From: Chryseobacterium koreense CCUG 49689 | Lineage (GTDB): Bacteria > Bacteroidota > Bacteroidia > Flavobacteriales > Weeksellaceae | Direction: 5' to 3' | Assembly: GCF_001045435.1 (NCBI RefSeq) | Contig: NZ_LFNG01000013.1 | Location: 58,511-122,510, forward strand | DNA length: 64,000 nt | In this document: positions 33,321-41,441 of the stretch, piece after piece | Position numbering within the stretch: the first letter of the stretch is position 1 | Layout of the letters: every line of letters begins with the position of its first letter | Notes under the pieces: model-generated | Databases searched by the model: none | What the model was told of the DNA's origin: nothing | Seen by the model: only the letters and a program-made list of their open reading frames with translations | Position numbers and translations under genes: made by a program

Positions 33321-34349
33321 ATGAATAAAAAAGGAATTTTGCTGGTGAATCTCGGTTCGCCGAAATCGACAAAAGTTGAAGATGTAAAGGAATATCTCGA
33401 CGAATTTTTAATGGACGAAAAAGTCATCGATTACCGCTGGTTTTTCCGTTCGCTTTTGGTCCGAGGAATTATTTTGAGGACAAGACCCGCAAAATCTGCT
33501 GAAGCCTACAAAACCGTGTGGACCGATGAAGGTTCGCCTTTGATTGTGATCACCGAACACATTCAGAAAAAACTTCAAAAACTGGTAGATATTCCCGTGG
33601 AAATCGGGATGCGCTACGCAGAACCAAGCATTAAAACCGGAATCCAAAAACTGGTCGATCAAGGAGTTACAGAAATTGTTCTGTTTCCTCTTTATCCGCA
33701 ATATGCCATGAGTACGACGGAAACCGTGGTTGACAAAGCAGAGGAAGTTCGAAAAGCATTTTTTCCGAATGTTCGAATCAATTACGTGCAGCCTTTTTAT
33801 GATCGAGATATCTACATCAACTGTTTGGCGGAAAGCATTAAAGAAAAACTTCCGGAGCATTTCGATGCGTTGCAGTTTTCTTATCACGGTGTTCCAGAAA
33901 GGCATATTTATAAGACCGATCCCACAAAAACCTGCAACCTAAACGATTGCTGTCAAAGGGAAAACAATCCAAGTCATCAGTTTTGCTATCGCCATCAGTG
34001 TTTTAAGACGACCGAACTGGTTTTGGAAAAATTAGGATTAAGCCGGGAAAAAGCCATCATCTCCTTTCAGTCCAGACTGGGAAAAGACAAATGGATGGAA
34101 CCTTATACCGATGAAACTTTGATGAGTTTAGGAAAAAAAGGAATCAAGAATTTGGCGATTGTTTGTCCGGCATTTGTTTCCGATTGCCTGGAAACTTTGG
34201 AGGAAATTTCTGTGGAAGGGAAAGAGCAGTTTCTACATGGAGGTGGCGAAAGCTTCCATTATATCCCGTGTCTTAATGACGAAGACCGCTGGATTGATGT
34301 GGTGAAAACACTTTGCGAAGAAAAATTGGAGGAATTTTATTTGGTTTAA
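33321..34349 (+). CDS. hemH: Ferrochelatase
   Basis: A 342-residue enzyme that inserts ferrous iron in protoporphyrin IX, the last step of protoheme synthesis. Family marks are KGILLVNLGSPKSTKVEDVKEYLDEFL, VEIGMRYAEPSI, LFPLYPQYAMSTTETVVD, the catalytic His in QFSYHGVPERHI, and SFQSRLGKDKWMEPYTDETLMSLGKKG. A CNLNDCCQRENNPSHQFCYRHQC segment has several cysteines, which in some ferrochelatases hold a [2Fe-2S] cluster; here this is only suggestive. The linkage to an Fe-S scaffold gene upstream is notable but may be incidental. Confidence 0.95.
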   Translation: MNKKGILLVNLGSPKSTKVEDVKEYLDEFLMDEKVIDYRWFFRSLLVRGIILRTRPAKSAEAYKTVWTDEGSPLIVITEHIQKKLQKLVDIPVEIGMRYAEPSIKTGIQKLVDQGVTEIVLFPLYPQYAMSTTETVVDKAEEVRKAFFPNVRINYVQPFYDRDIYINCLAESIKEKLPEHFDALQFSYHGVPERHIYKTDPTKTCNLNDCCQRENNPSHQFCYRHQCFKTTELVLEKLGLSREKAIISFQSRLGKDKWMEPYTDETLMSLGKKGIKNLAIVCPAFVSDCLETLEEISVEGKEQFLHGGGESFHYIPCLNDEDRWIDVVKTLCEEKLEEFYLV

Positions 34350-34386
34350 GTTCATCTGGATTGGTGGTCCCGGAAAAACCTAAGCA

Positions 34387-35598
34387 TCATCTCACCGGAG
34401 TCCGAAATTCTCCGTAACCAATCAGTCCGTCATAATTTCTTCCAAAAGGTTGATAATACAGAAACGCCTGATAGAGATTTTCCGTCTGCCAAAAATTCCC
34501 GTTGATTTCCCCAAAATTTAAAGTTCCATCGGGATTTTTTGTAGCCAGCATATAATTGTAGAATCCTTGTTTCAAATAAATACTGGCGATGTATTTTTTA
34601 GCTTTTTCATCGTAAACCATCTGGTTTTCCTTCGAGGGAATAAAGTCATTGAACCCGCCTAAAACAAAGATTTCCTTATCGGTTTTCTCAGAATCCAGCG
34701 CGAAATAAACCCAGGAATAATCCGCTTCGCGATCAGCATTCCGCTCGATTCCCAAATCATTTCTCCTGAAATAATAGGCACCGTTCACATCCGGTTGGTA
34801 CTGATAATTCAGCGGATACGCCCAAACCGGATAGAGATAAGTATAATTCACCCCGTCAATAGTTTCGCCATTCGCCACCATGTCGAATGTGCCCATCATA
34901 TTTTTGTTGTCAAAATAATAGAACTCATTATTTCCGGGAAAAGTCAAATTCATCTGCTGGAAAAGCAGCTTGCTCCCCAAAACCGTACTCGGCTTCTGAT
35001 TAAGGACGGAAACATTCCAATTGTTATTTTGAACAACATTTAAGGAAACAGAGTTCAAATTGGAATTTAAAACCGGATTATTTCCAATCGCCTGCACTTC
35101 CACTCTTTGTCTGATTTCCGGTTTTCTGGCATCTGCTGTTCTGGTTACATTCAAAGCGACATTTGCGCCGTCTTCTACCACACAAAATCTCTTGGTGAAA
35201 AGCGGTTTTCCGGGAGCATCGTAATAGACAATCAGCTCAAAATTTCCGGAAATTTTCGGTTGAATTTTATCATTAGGGAAAACCAATGTGTAGTTGGTAT
35301 AGGCCTGCAAGGTGTTGAAAGAATATTGAAACTGGTCAATCATCCCATTCAAGCTTCCGTTTGCATATTCGGTGAAGAAAAGTCCGTCGTCATTCCAGTT
35401 CCGGTCATAATGTTTGATGGTGTACCGGTAAATGTTGCTGGAATTGGAAAGATCGTCAAACCTCAAAATCAACTGTTCATTAAAACCGATCACCGGCGTT
35501 TCATCATTGGTTTGCGGATTAAATAACTGCACGCTTCTGATCTGCTGACCAAAAAGAAAAGTGCTGAAAACGATCAGGAAAAAAGATAGCTGTTTCAT
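34387..35598 (-). CDS. T9SS plug-like protein (DUF5103)
   Basis: A 403-residue secreted or periplasmic beta-rich protein with a signal peptide (MKQLSFFLIVFSTFLFGQQ). It has the family segments QIRSVQLFNPQTNDETPVIGFNEQLILRFDDL, YRYTIKHYDRNW, YTLVFPNDKIQPKISGNFELIVYY and a C-terminal immunoglobulin-like region (FVLGGFNDF). I recognise DUF5103, now described as the type IX secretion system plug protein, which closes the SprA/Sov translocon. The start at 35598 gives a proper signal peptide; the longer frame to 35703 adds 35 residues unlike the family. It is divergent from the MBL gene. Confidence 0.85.
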   Translation of the reverse strand: MKQLSFFLIVFSTFLFGQQIRSVQLFNPQTNDETPVIGFNEQLILRFDDLSNSSNIYRYTIKHYDRNWNDDGLFFTEYANGSLNGMIDQFQYSFNTLQAYTNYTLVFPNDKIQPKISGNFELIVYYDAPGKPLFTKRFCVVEDGANVALNVTRTADARKPEIRQRVEVQAIGNNPVLNSNLNSVSLNVVQNNNWNVSVLNQKPSTVLGSKLLFQQMNLTFPGNNEFYYFDNKNMMGTFDMVANGETIDGVNYTYLYPVWAYPLNYQYQPDVNGAYYFRRNDLGIERNADREADYSWVYFALDSEKTDKEIFVLGGFNDFIPSKENQMVYDEKAKKYIASIYLKQGFYNYMLATKNPDGTLNFGEINGNFWQTENLYQAFLYYQPFGRNYDGLIGYGEFRTPVR

Positions 35599-35692
35599 CG
35601 ATACGAAGATAACGAAATTTGCGACAGAAAATTGCGAATGGATTTTTTGTTCTTCACTCATCGAAAATGAGCCAAAGAAAAATTTAATGCCG

Positions 35693-35700
35693 TAATTTTG
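35693..35700 (+). promoter_or_regulatory. -7 element of the MBL gene
   Basis: TAATTTTG fits TAnnTTTG, 23 bases ahead of the ATG at 35724. Confidence 0.5.
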
Positions 35701-35723
35701 CAATCAATCATTAATCATCAGTC

Positions 35724-36359
35724 ATGATTCAAATCCAATCGTTCACATTCAATCCATTTTCAGAAAACACTTATGTAGTCCTCAATGAAGAGAAAGACGC
35801 TTTCATCATCGATCCGGGAAATTTTGGGGAAGACGAAACCGGGATCCTGAACAATTTCATTGCTAAAAACCAATTGAAGGTCAAAAATATAGTGCTCACT
35901 CATGCACATATCGATCACGTTTTAGGTTTGCAGACCGTTCATGACCATTACCAAGTTCCTGTGTTGATGCATGAAACCGAAAAGGAAATTCTAGACCGAA
36001 ATCCGATGGATGCGAATCGGTTCGGTTTTTTCTTCAGCCCGTTTTCCGGTGAAATCCAATTCCTGAAAGAAGGTGAAACGATTAATTTAGGTGAAGACCT
36101 CTTTGAAATCCTTCATGTTCCAGGACATTCTCCCGGACATATCGCTCTTCATAACCAAGCACAAAAATTCGTCATTTCCGGAGATGTCCTATTTGAAGGA
36201 AGCATCGGCAGAACCGATCTATACAAGGGAAATCACGAGCAACTTTTGGAGAGCATCAAAACTAAACTTTTCGTTTTGGATGGTGACACCAAAGTTTTCA
36301 GCGGTCATGGAAATCCCACCGCGATTGGTTTTGAAAAAAAACACAATCCCTTTTTTTAA
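35724..36359 (+). CDS. MBL fold metallo-hydrolase (glyoxalase II-like)
   Basis: A 211-residue di-metal hydrolase. The metal site is LTHAHIDHVLG (HxHxDH), HVPGHSPGHIALH, SGDVLFEGSIGRTDL and VFSGHGNPTAIGFEK. The fold and the GRTD segment fit the glyoxalase II-like subgroup of flavobacteria, which hydrolyse thioesters such as S-lactoyl thiols. The exact substrate is not readable; persulfide dioxygenase activity is less likely on these motifs. Single gene, convergent with the thioredoxin-fold gene at 36383. Confidence 0.9.
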   Translation: MIQIQSFTFNPFSENTYVVLNEEKDAFIIDPGNFGEDETGILNNFIAKNQLKVKNIVLTHAHIDHVLGLQTVHDHYQVPVLMHETEKEILDRNPMDANRFGFFFSPFSGEIQFLKEGETINLGEDLFEILHVPGHSPGHIALHNQAQKFVISGDVLFEGSIGRTDLYKGNHEQLLESIKTKLFVLDGDTKVFSGHGNPTAIGFEKKHNPFF

Positions 36360-36382
36360 GAGACTTTCTTTAGGCTTCCGGC

Positions 36383-36943
36383 TTAATTTTTCCACTTGAT
36401 ATTGCAGCCCATACTTGGTCTTTGAATCTCTTCCTGCGGTTCGCCTGCAAGCAGATTTTCAAACGCGATGATCAAGTCTTCGCCAGTAATTTCCTTGCTG
36501 TTTCCCGGTCTGGAATCATCCATCTGTCCGCGATAAATCAGGTCCAGTTTGTCATCGAAGAAATAAAAATCCGGGGTACATGCAGCGTCGTAAGCTTTTG
36601 CAATCGCCTGACTTTCATCGTATAAATAAGGGAAGTCAAATTTCTTATCCACCTGAAATTCCACCATTTTTTCCGGTGAATCTGCAGGGTATTTTTCCAC
36701 GTCGTTGGAATTGATGGCGATAAACTCGATTCCCTTTTCCTGATAATCTTCATACAGTTCAGAGAGTTTATCGATGATGTGGAGCACAAACGGACAATGG
36801 TTGCACATGAAAACCACCAAAGTTCCCTTTTCCCCTTTCAGGTCGTTCAGGGATTGGATTTCGTTGCCGTGTGAAGGATTCGGAAGTTCAAAAAACGGAG
36901 CCTTGGTTCCGAGTTCCAGCATATTTGAAGGAGTATTTGCCAT
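36383..36943 (-). CDS. Thioredoxin-fold redoxin (AhpC/TSA family)
   Basis: A 186-residue redox protein. The fold is seen from APFFELPNPSHGNEIQSLNDLKGEKGTLVVFMCNHCPFVLHI, where CNHC is the active CxxC, to CTPDFYFFDDKLDLIYRGQMDD. Such proteins act as thiol oxidoreductases or peroxiredoxin-like reductases in the cytoplasm. I place the start at 36943 (MANTPSNMLELG). The longer frame to 37000 begins with LETSNLPVGRQALKK, which is the translation of a dispersed palindromic repeat and not part of the family. It follows miaA on the same strand. Confidence 0.88.
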   Translation of the reverse strand: MANTPSNMLELGTKAPFFELPNPSHGNEIQSLNDLKGEKGTLVVFMCNHCPFVLHIIDKLSELYEDYQEKGIEFIAINSNDVEKYPADSPEKMVEFQVDKKFDFPYLYDESQAIAKAYDAACTPDFYFFDDKLDLIYRGQMDDSRPGNSKEITGEDLIIAFENLLAGEPQEEIQRPSMGCNIKWKN

Positions 36944-36953
36944 AATAATTTTT

Positions 36954-36983
36954 TTTAAGGCCTGTCTGCCGACAGGTAGATTT
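36954..36983 (-). repeat. Dispersed palindromic repeat, copy B
   Basis: Reverse complement of the element at 25028-25057, sharing ctacctgtcggcagacagg. It lies between miaA and the redoxin gene, next to a TTTCAA tract. Confidence 0.75.
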
Positions 36984-36990
36984 GAGGTTT

Positions 36991-37016
36991 CGAGTTTCAA
37001 GTTTCAAGTTTCAAAC
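36991..37016 (+). repeat. TTTCAA tandem repeat tract
   Basis: Three tandem gtttcaa-like units. The tract supplies the last codons and the stop of miaA on the minus strand. It is related to the tract at 24335-24394. Confidence 0.65.
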
Positions 37017-37905
37017 TACGTAGCAAAGATAAGGATTCCTGAAGCGAATTTTCAAAATTCACCCAGTTGATATTCTTTTCTTTTCGGTACCAGGTGAGTT
37101 GTCTTTTTGCGAAACGGCGGGAATTTTTCTTGATTTCTTCAATTGCGAAATCCAAATCCCACTCTCCATCAAAATACTTGAAAAGTTCTGTGTAGCCAAC
37201 GGTTTGCAACGGTACCAGATTTTTAAACGGAATCAATTCTTCCGCCTCTTTCACCAAACCATCGGAAATCATTTGGTCCACACGCCTGTTGATTCTTTCG
37301 TAAATAATTTCACGCGGCGCTTCAATGCCGATGCGGATGACTTGGAAATCCCGCTTTTTAATCTTTGAACTGATATTTTCCGTGTAGGTTTTTCCGGTTT
37401 GCCAGATAATGTCGATGGCTCTCAATAAACGTCGGGGATTGTCCTTGTCCACGGTTTTGTAATATTCCGGATCGAGTTTTTCCAGGATTTCCTGAAGTTC
37501 CCCGATTCCGTTTTCGTCCCAAATTTGCTGAAGCTTTTTCTGGTTCTCGTCATCTGCTTCCGGCAAATCATTCAGACCTTCGATCACCGCTTTCTCATAC
37601 ATCATACTTCCGCCGACCAGGACCAGGACCTCTTGTTTTTGAAAAAGTTCTGCCAACTTCTCTGCGGCGTCTTTTTCAAATTGCCCGATGGAATAATAAT
37701 CCTTCACGGAAAGATTGCCGATGAAATGATGCGGTACTTGATCCAGCTCTTCTTTGGACGGAGTTGCAGTCCCAATTTTCATCTCTTTAAAAAACTGCCG
37801 CGAATCGCAGGAAATGATTTCCGTTCCGAAATGTTTCGCAATATTGATGGCGAGTTTGGTTTTGCCGATTCCGGTGGTTCCTATGACAGAAATTAAGGTT
37901 TTCAT
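36997..37905 (-). CDS. miaA: tRNA dimethylallyltransferase
   Basis: A 302-residue enzyme that transfers a dimethylallyl group to A37 of tRNAs reading codons that start with U. The P-loop is VIGTTGIGKTKLAI (near residues 6-19). Other marks are IISCDSRQFFKEMKIGTATPSKEEL, VPHHFIGN, VLVGGSMMYEKAVIEGL, DNPRRLLRAIDI and RRFAKRQLTWYRKEKNINW. The start at 37905 (MKTLISVIG) fits the family better than the upstream start at 37923. The last residues (SLKLET) are encoded by a repeat tract, so the natural end of the protein may have been altered by repeat insertion. Confidence 0.94.
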   Translation of the reverse strand: MKTLISVIGTTGIGKTKLAINIAKHFGTEIISCDSRQFFKEMKIGTATPSKEELDQVPHHFIGNLSVKDYYSIGQFEKDAAEKLAELFQKQEVLVLVGGSMMYEKAVIEGLNDLPEADDENQKKLQQIWDENGIGELQEILEKLDPEYYKTVDKDNPRRLLRAIDIIWQTGKTYTENISSKIKKRDFQVIRIGIEAPREIIYERINRRVDQMISDGLVKEAEELIPFKNLVPLQTVGYTELFKYFDGEWDLDFAIEEIKKNSRRFAKRQLTWYRKEKNINWVNFENSLQESLSLLRSLKLET

Positions 37906-38038
37906 TTGGTGTGCAAATGTCAATAAAAAAATTCTAATACACGAATCCCGGAAATTTGTGGCAAAAAATTTTGTTTCCGCCTACCATTTCTTCGTGTTCA
38001 AATGAGTATAAAACTCCATTTCATCAATCATAATTTAT

Positions 38039-38046
38039 TAAATTTG
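38039..38046 (+). promoter_or_regulatory. -7 element of the two-component operon
   Basis: TAAATTTG, 17 bases ahead of the response regulator ATG. No -33 TTTG is seen at the usual distance. Confidence 0.5.
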
Positions 38047-38063
38047 CATATATCTTAATAATT

Positions 38064-38747
38064 ATGAAAATTCTTTTATTGGAAGATGACCTTATTCTCT
38101 CTGCTGAATTGGGGAAGTTTTTGGAACAAAATAATTTTGAAGTAAAAAAAGTATATGATGGGGACCGTTTTTTGACTGAAGTCCACCAAAATCAATATGA
38201 CATTTACCTTCTCGACATCAACGTTCCAAAAACGAACGGTTTGGACGTGTGCGAAAAAATTCGAAACGAAGACAAAAACACGCCGATCATCATGATTTCA
38301 GCTTATGGGGATCTCTCCGACAAAAAGGATGCTTTCAACCGATTGGCAGATGATTATTTGGTAAAACCGTTCCAGTTTGAGGAATTGCTGATGCGGATCA
38401 ATTCACTCACCAGAAGAAACAGTACCGAGAACAAATCCGGTGACGAAATAATCTCCATAGAGAATCTGAGCATCAACAAAACGGAACAGAAAGTCTTTAG
38501 AAATGGTCAAGAAATCGCACTCACCGTGAAAGAATTTCAACTCCTTTTGCTCTTGGCAGAACATCCGGGCAGAACATTTTCCAAACAGCAGATTTCGGAG
38601 CTGGTTTGGCAGCATAATTTCAATACCAACACCAATACCGTGGAGGTTTACATCAACTTTCTGCGCAAGAAAATCGACAAAGATTTTGACACCAAATTAA
38701 TCCACACCCGCTCCGGATTTGGTTATTACTTAAAAGCCCAGAAGTGA
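38064..38747 (+). CDS. OmpR-family response regulator
   Basis: A 227-residue regulator. The receiver domain (residues 1-~118) has acidic residues LEDD at 6-9, the phospho-acceptor Asp51 (YLLDINVPKTNG) and Lys101-type KPFQFEELL. The DNA-binding winged helix (~130-225) has LTVKEFQLLLLLAEHPGRTFSKQQISELVW and TNTVEVYINFLRKKID. The gene overlaps the kinase gene by four bases (GTGA), so they are translationally coupled. The metal efflux genes follow directly; the RR probably controls them, possibly through the 11-bp phased repeat at 40110-40153. Confidence 0.94.
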   Translation: MKILLLEDDLILSAELGKFLEQNNFEVKKVYDGDRFLTEVHQNQYDIYLLDINVPKTNGLDVCEKIRNEDKNTPIIMISAYGDLSDKKDAFNRLADDYLVKPFQFEELLMRINSLTRRNSTENKSGDEIISIENLSINKTEQKVFRNGQEIALTVKEFQLLLLLAEHPGRTFSKQQISELVWQHNFNTNTNTVEVYINFLRKKIDKDFDTKLIHTRSGFGYYLKAQK

Positions 38748-40093
38748 ATATAAAGAATAAGATTGCGCTGAACCTCAGTTTGCTCTTTTCCCTTTTTTTG
38801 GGATTTATCCTGATCATCATTTACCTGTTTTTTGCAAAATTCCGCAAAGACGAATTTGTCGCGATCCTGAAAGACAGGATTTCCACGGTGGCCAATTATT
38901 TTGATGAAGACGAAGACCGCATCAAGGATTTTTCCAAGATTTACAACACGCCGACCTATTCCATTCAGCAGGAGGAAATTTTGGTTTTTAATGAAAATTT
39001 CGATTTGGTGTACAGCAGCATCAAAGACAAAACTGTCGATTGGGACCGGGAGGATTTGGTGACCATGAAGAAAGAACACAAAGTGTACCACAGCGAAAAA
39101 AATTCCGAGGTTTATGGCGAAAAAATCAAAAACCACTACTTCCTGATAGAATCTACCGACATCATGGGAAAAGAAAAACTCTCTTATTTGGGAACGTTGG
39201 TCCTGGTTTCTTTTTTTGTGGCTTCTGCGCTGATGTGGATCCTGAGCTTTTCATTTGCGAAAAAAATGATGGCTCCCCTGGACGTCTTTCAGCAAAAAAT
39301 CACGCGGATTTCTGCAAACAACCTCACCGAAAGACTGCCCGAAACCGAAAAGAAAGACGAAATCAACCTGCTCGCAAAAGTTTTCAACACGATGCTCGGA
39401 AGAATTGACAAATCCTATTCTTCGCAAAAAGAATTTACCGCAAGCGCATCCCATGAAATCAAAACTCCGCTCACCAGAATTGCGTTCCAGCTGGAGAATC
39501 TGGCCAAACTGAAAAACCAGAACCCAGAATCAGAAAATTACATCCGTGGAATTTCCGGAGAAGTGTACCATCTTTCAGACACCGTGAATTCGCTGCTGCT
39601 GCTTTCCAAGCTGGAGGAAGAGCACCTGAAAGAGGATTTTTCAGAGGTCCGTTTGGATGAGGTGATTTTTGATGCTTTCGAAAAAGTGAAAAGCAATTTC
39701 AGTGATTTTGAGCTGAATTTCAATATCAGTGAAGAAAATGAATCCGGCAATTTGACCGTGAAGGGAATCAAGCCACTCTTGGAAATCGTCTTCATCAACC
39801 TGTTCAAAAACGCCTGTCTATATTCCACCAAACCCGAAGTAGAGGTTGAGATCCAAGAAAATAAAACCCAACTGACCGCGAAAGTGAAATCCCGCGGCGA
39901 GCTTATTTCCGAGGCTGATTCCGAACGAATTTTCAATGCGTTCAAACGGGGCAATAATTCCCAACAAAAAGCCGGTTCCGGTTTGGGTCTCCGGATTTCC
40001 CGGCGTATTTTGGATTTTCATGACGCAGCCATTTCCTACCATCAGGAGCTCCCGGAAACCAATATTTTCGAACTGAACTTTCCAGTAAAATAA
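38744..40093 (+). CDS. HAMP-domain sensor histidine kinase
   Basis: A 449-residue membrane kinase starting at a GTG that overlaps the RR stop. Two membrane helices (about residues 9-31 and 149-171) enclose a periplasmic sensor of ~115 residues. After the second helix comes a HAMP segment (KKMMAPLDVFQQKITRISANNLTERLPE), then the H-box SASHEIKTPLTRIAFQLENL with phospho-acceptor His237. The ATP-binding part has N-box VFINLFKNACLYS and G-box GSGLGLRISRRI; a usual DxGxGI motif is replaced by VKSRGELISEADSERIF. The periplasmic sensor would read a metal signal if the neighbourhood is a guide. Confidence 0.93.
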   Translation: MNIKNKIALNLSLLFSLFLGFILIIIYLFFAKFRKDEFVAILKDRISTVANYFDEDEDRIKDFSKIYNTPTYSIQQEEILVFNENFDLVYSSIKDKTVDWDREDLVTMKKEHKVYHSEKNSEVYGEKIKNHYFLIESTDIMGKEKLSYLGTLVLVSFFVASALMWILSFSFAKKMMAPLDVFQQKITRISANNLTERLPETEKKDEINLLAKVFNTMLGRIDKSYSSQKEFTASASHEIKTPLTRIAFQLENLAKLKNQNPESENYIRGISGEVYHLSDTVNSLLLLSKLEEEHLKEDFSEVRLDEVIFDAFEKVKSNFSDFELNFNISEENESGNLTVKGIKPLLEIVFINLFKNACLYSTKPEVEVEIQENKTQLTAKVKSRGELISEADSERIFNAFKRGNNSQQKAGSGLGLRISRRILDFHDAAISYHQELPETNIFELNFPVK

Positions 40094-40109
40094 GGCGAAA
40101 CAGCCATTT

Positions 40110-40153
40110 TTAAGCTTATTTTAAGCTTATTTAAAGATGCTTTTAAGTTAAAT
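40110..40153. promoter_or_regulatory. 11-bp phased direct repeats, candidate response-regulator operator
   Basis: ttaagcttatt occurs twice in exact tandem (40110-40120, 40121-40131). A third related unit, ttaagttaaat, starts 22 bases after the second (40143). All starts are multiples of 11 apart, as expected for OmpR-type regulator boxes on one DNA face. Confidence 0.55.
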
Positions 40154-40192
40154 ACCGAACCTTTGCACCCGATAAATCCAAATAATTTGATC

Positions 40193-41434
40193 GTGGTAAA
40201 AAAGTGTGTAATCTTGCTATTCATGCCTTTTCTTTGCTTTTCGCAGCAGTTTAAAACATTGCGGCAATGCGAGGAAGAATTCCTGAAAAACAACCTTCAA
40301 CTGATTGCCGAGCAATATCAAATCAGCTTCAATGATGCCGATATGATGCAGGCAAAAATCTGGGATTTGCCGCAAGTGAATTTTGAGGCCAATATGATGG
40401 ATCCCAACAAGCCCAACTTCTTTAATCTGGGACCCTCCAAAAGCGCCGGTGTTCAGCAACTTTTTCTGCTTGGCGGAAAAAGAAAACTCGAAATTGAGTA
40501 CGCAAAATCAAATAAGGAACTGGCCCAACTTCAGTTCAACCAGCTTTTGGTGGATTTGAAGTCGCAGCTTCGCCAAACGTTTTATGCCCTTTACTTTGAC
40601 CAGAAAAAAATTAAAAACATTGATAACCAGCTTAGTTATATGAACGATTTGCTAAAGGCATACCGCGTTCAAACAGAAAAGGGAAATATTTCTTTGAAAG
40701 ACCAGGTTCGGCTCAATGCGATAGTTTTAAGTTTAAACAACGATAAAATCCAAATCAATAACGAGATTGTTTCATTGAACCAAACGATGATGACCTTGAC
40801 CGGGAATCCGCAAATCATTGTTCCTGAGCTTTCAGTAGCTGAATCCAATGAGCTGTTAAAATCCGCACCACTTCAAGATCTGGAGGAGCTGCAGCAACAA
40901 GCACTCCAAAATAATGCGGATTATCTTTTCAGCTTAAAGGCCATCGAAAATAACAAGGTCAACTATAACCTTCAAAAATCGATGAATATTCCGGATTTGA
41001 CCGCTGGATTGCAATGGAACCAATCGAGTGGACTTTACCAAAACGAGGTGAACTTCAATGTAGGCATCCCGATTCCCCTCTGGAAAAGGAATGAAGGAAA
41101 CGTGAAAAAGGCACAAATGCAGATCGAGCAATCCCAAAAAAACACCGATTTTAAGAAATTGAGTTTGATGAATGCCGTGGCTTCTGCTTATCAGACCTGG
41201 GACAACCAATATCAAATGTACCAGGAAATGCCGCAAAAAGATGTGCAGGATTTGGAAACCGTATATAGGGGAATGACCGAAAATTTCCGGCGCGGAAACG
41301 TGACGCTCCTAGAATTTACGGATTTCATGGACAGTTACAAGCAAGCCACGCTTCAACTGCTCGAAATCCAAAAACAAGTCCTGATTTCTGCTGAAGAACT
41401 GAGCCGCCTTACCCAAACCAAAATCTTTAACTAA
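40193..41434 (+). CDS. czcC: TolC-family outer-membrane efflux protein (CzcC-like)
   Basis: The outer-membrane channel of an RND efflux pump, 413 residues from the GTG at 40193 (MVKKCVILLFMPFLCFSQQF), which gives a proper signal peptide. The mature protein is alpha-helical with the usual duplicated TolC-type repeats: QFKTLRQCEEEFLKNNLQLIAEQYQIS and LQDLEELQQQALQNNADYLFSLKAIENNKVNYNL. LWKRNEGNVKKAQMQIEQSQKN and LLEFTDFMDSYKQATLQLLEIQKQVLI are typical of the heavy-metal CzcC/CusC group. A frame opening exists to a TTG at 40163, but this lies in the likely promoter. First gene of the efflux operon. Confidence 0.88.
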   Translation: MVKKCVILLFMPFLCFSQQFKTLRQCEEEFLKNNLQLIAEQYQISFNDADMMQAKIWDLPQVNFEANMMDPNKPNFFNLGPSKSAGVQQLFLLGGKRKLEIEYAKSNKELAQLQFNQLLVDLKSQLRQTFYALYFDQKKIKNIDNQLSYMNDLLKAYRVQTEKGNISLKDQVRLNAIVLSLNNDKIQINNEIVSLNQTMMTLTGNPQIIVPELSVAESNELLKSAPLQDLEELQQQALQNNADYLFSLKAIENNKVNYNLQKSMNIPDLTAGLQWNQSSGLYQNEVNFNVGIPIPLWKRNEGNVKKAQMQIEQSQKNTDFKKLSLMNAVASAYQTWDNQYQMYQEMPQKDVQDLETVYRGMTENFRRGNVTLLEFTDFMDSYKQATLQLLEIQKQVLISAEELSRLTQTKIFN

Positions 41435-41441
41435 AGAAAAA

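Noticed and set aside
36944..37000. Longer N-terminus for the redoxin gene
   Set aside because: The extra codons are the translation of a dispersed palindromic repeat (LPVGRQA) and are shared with non-coding copies.
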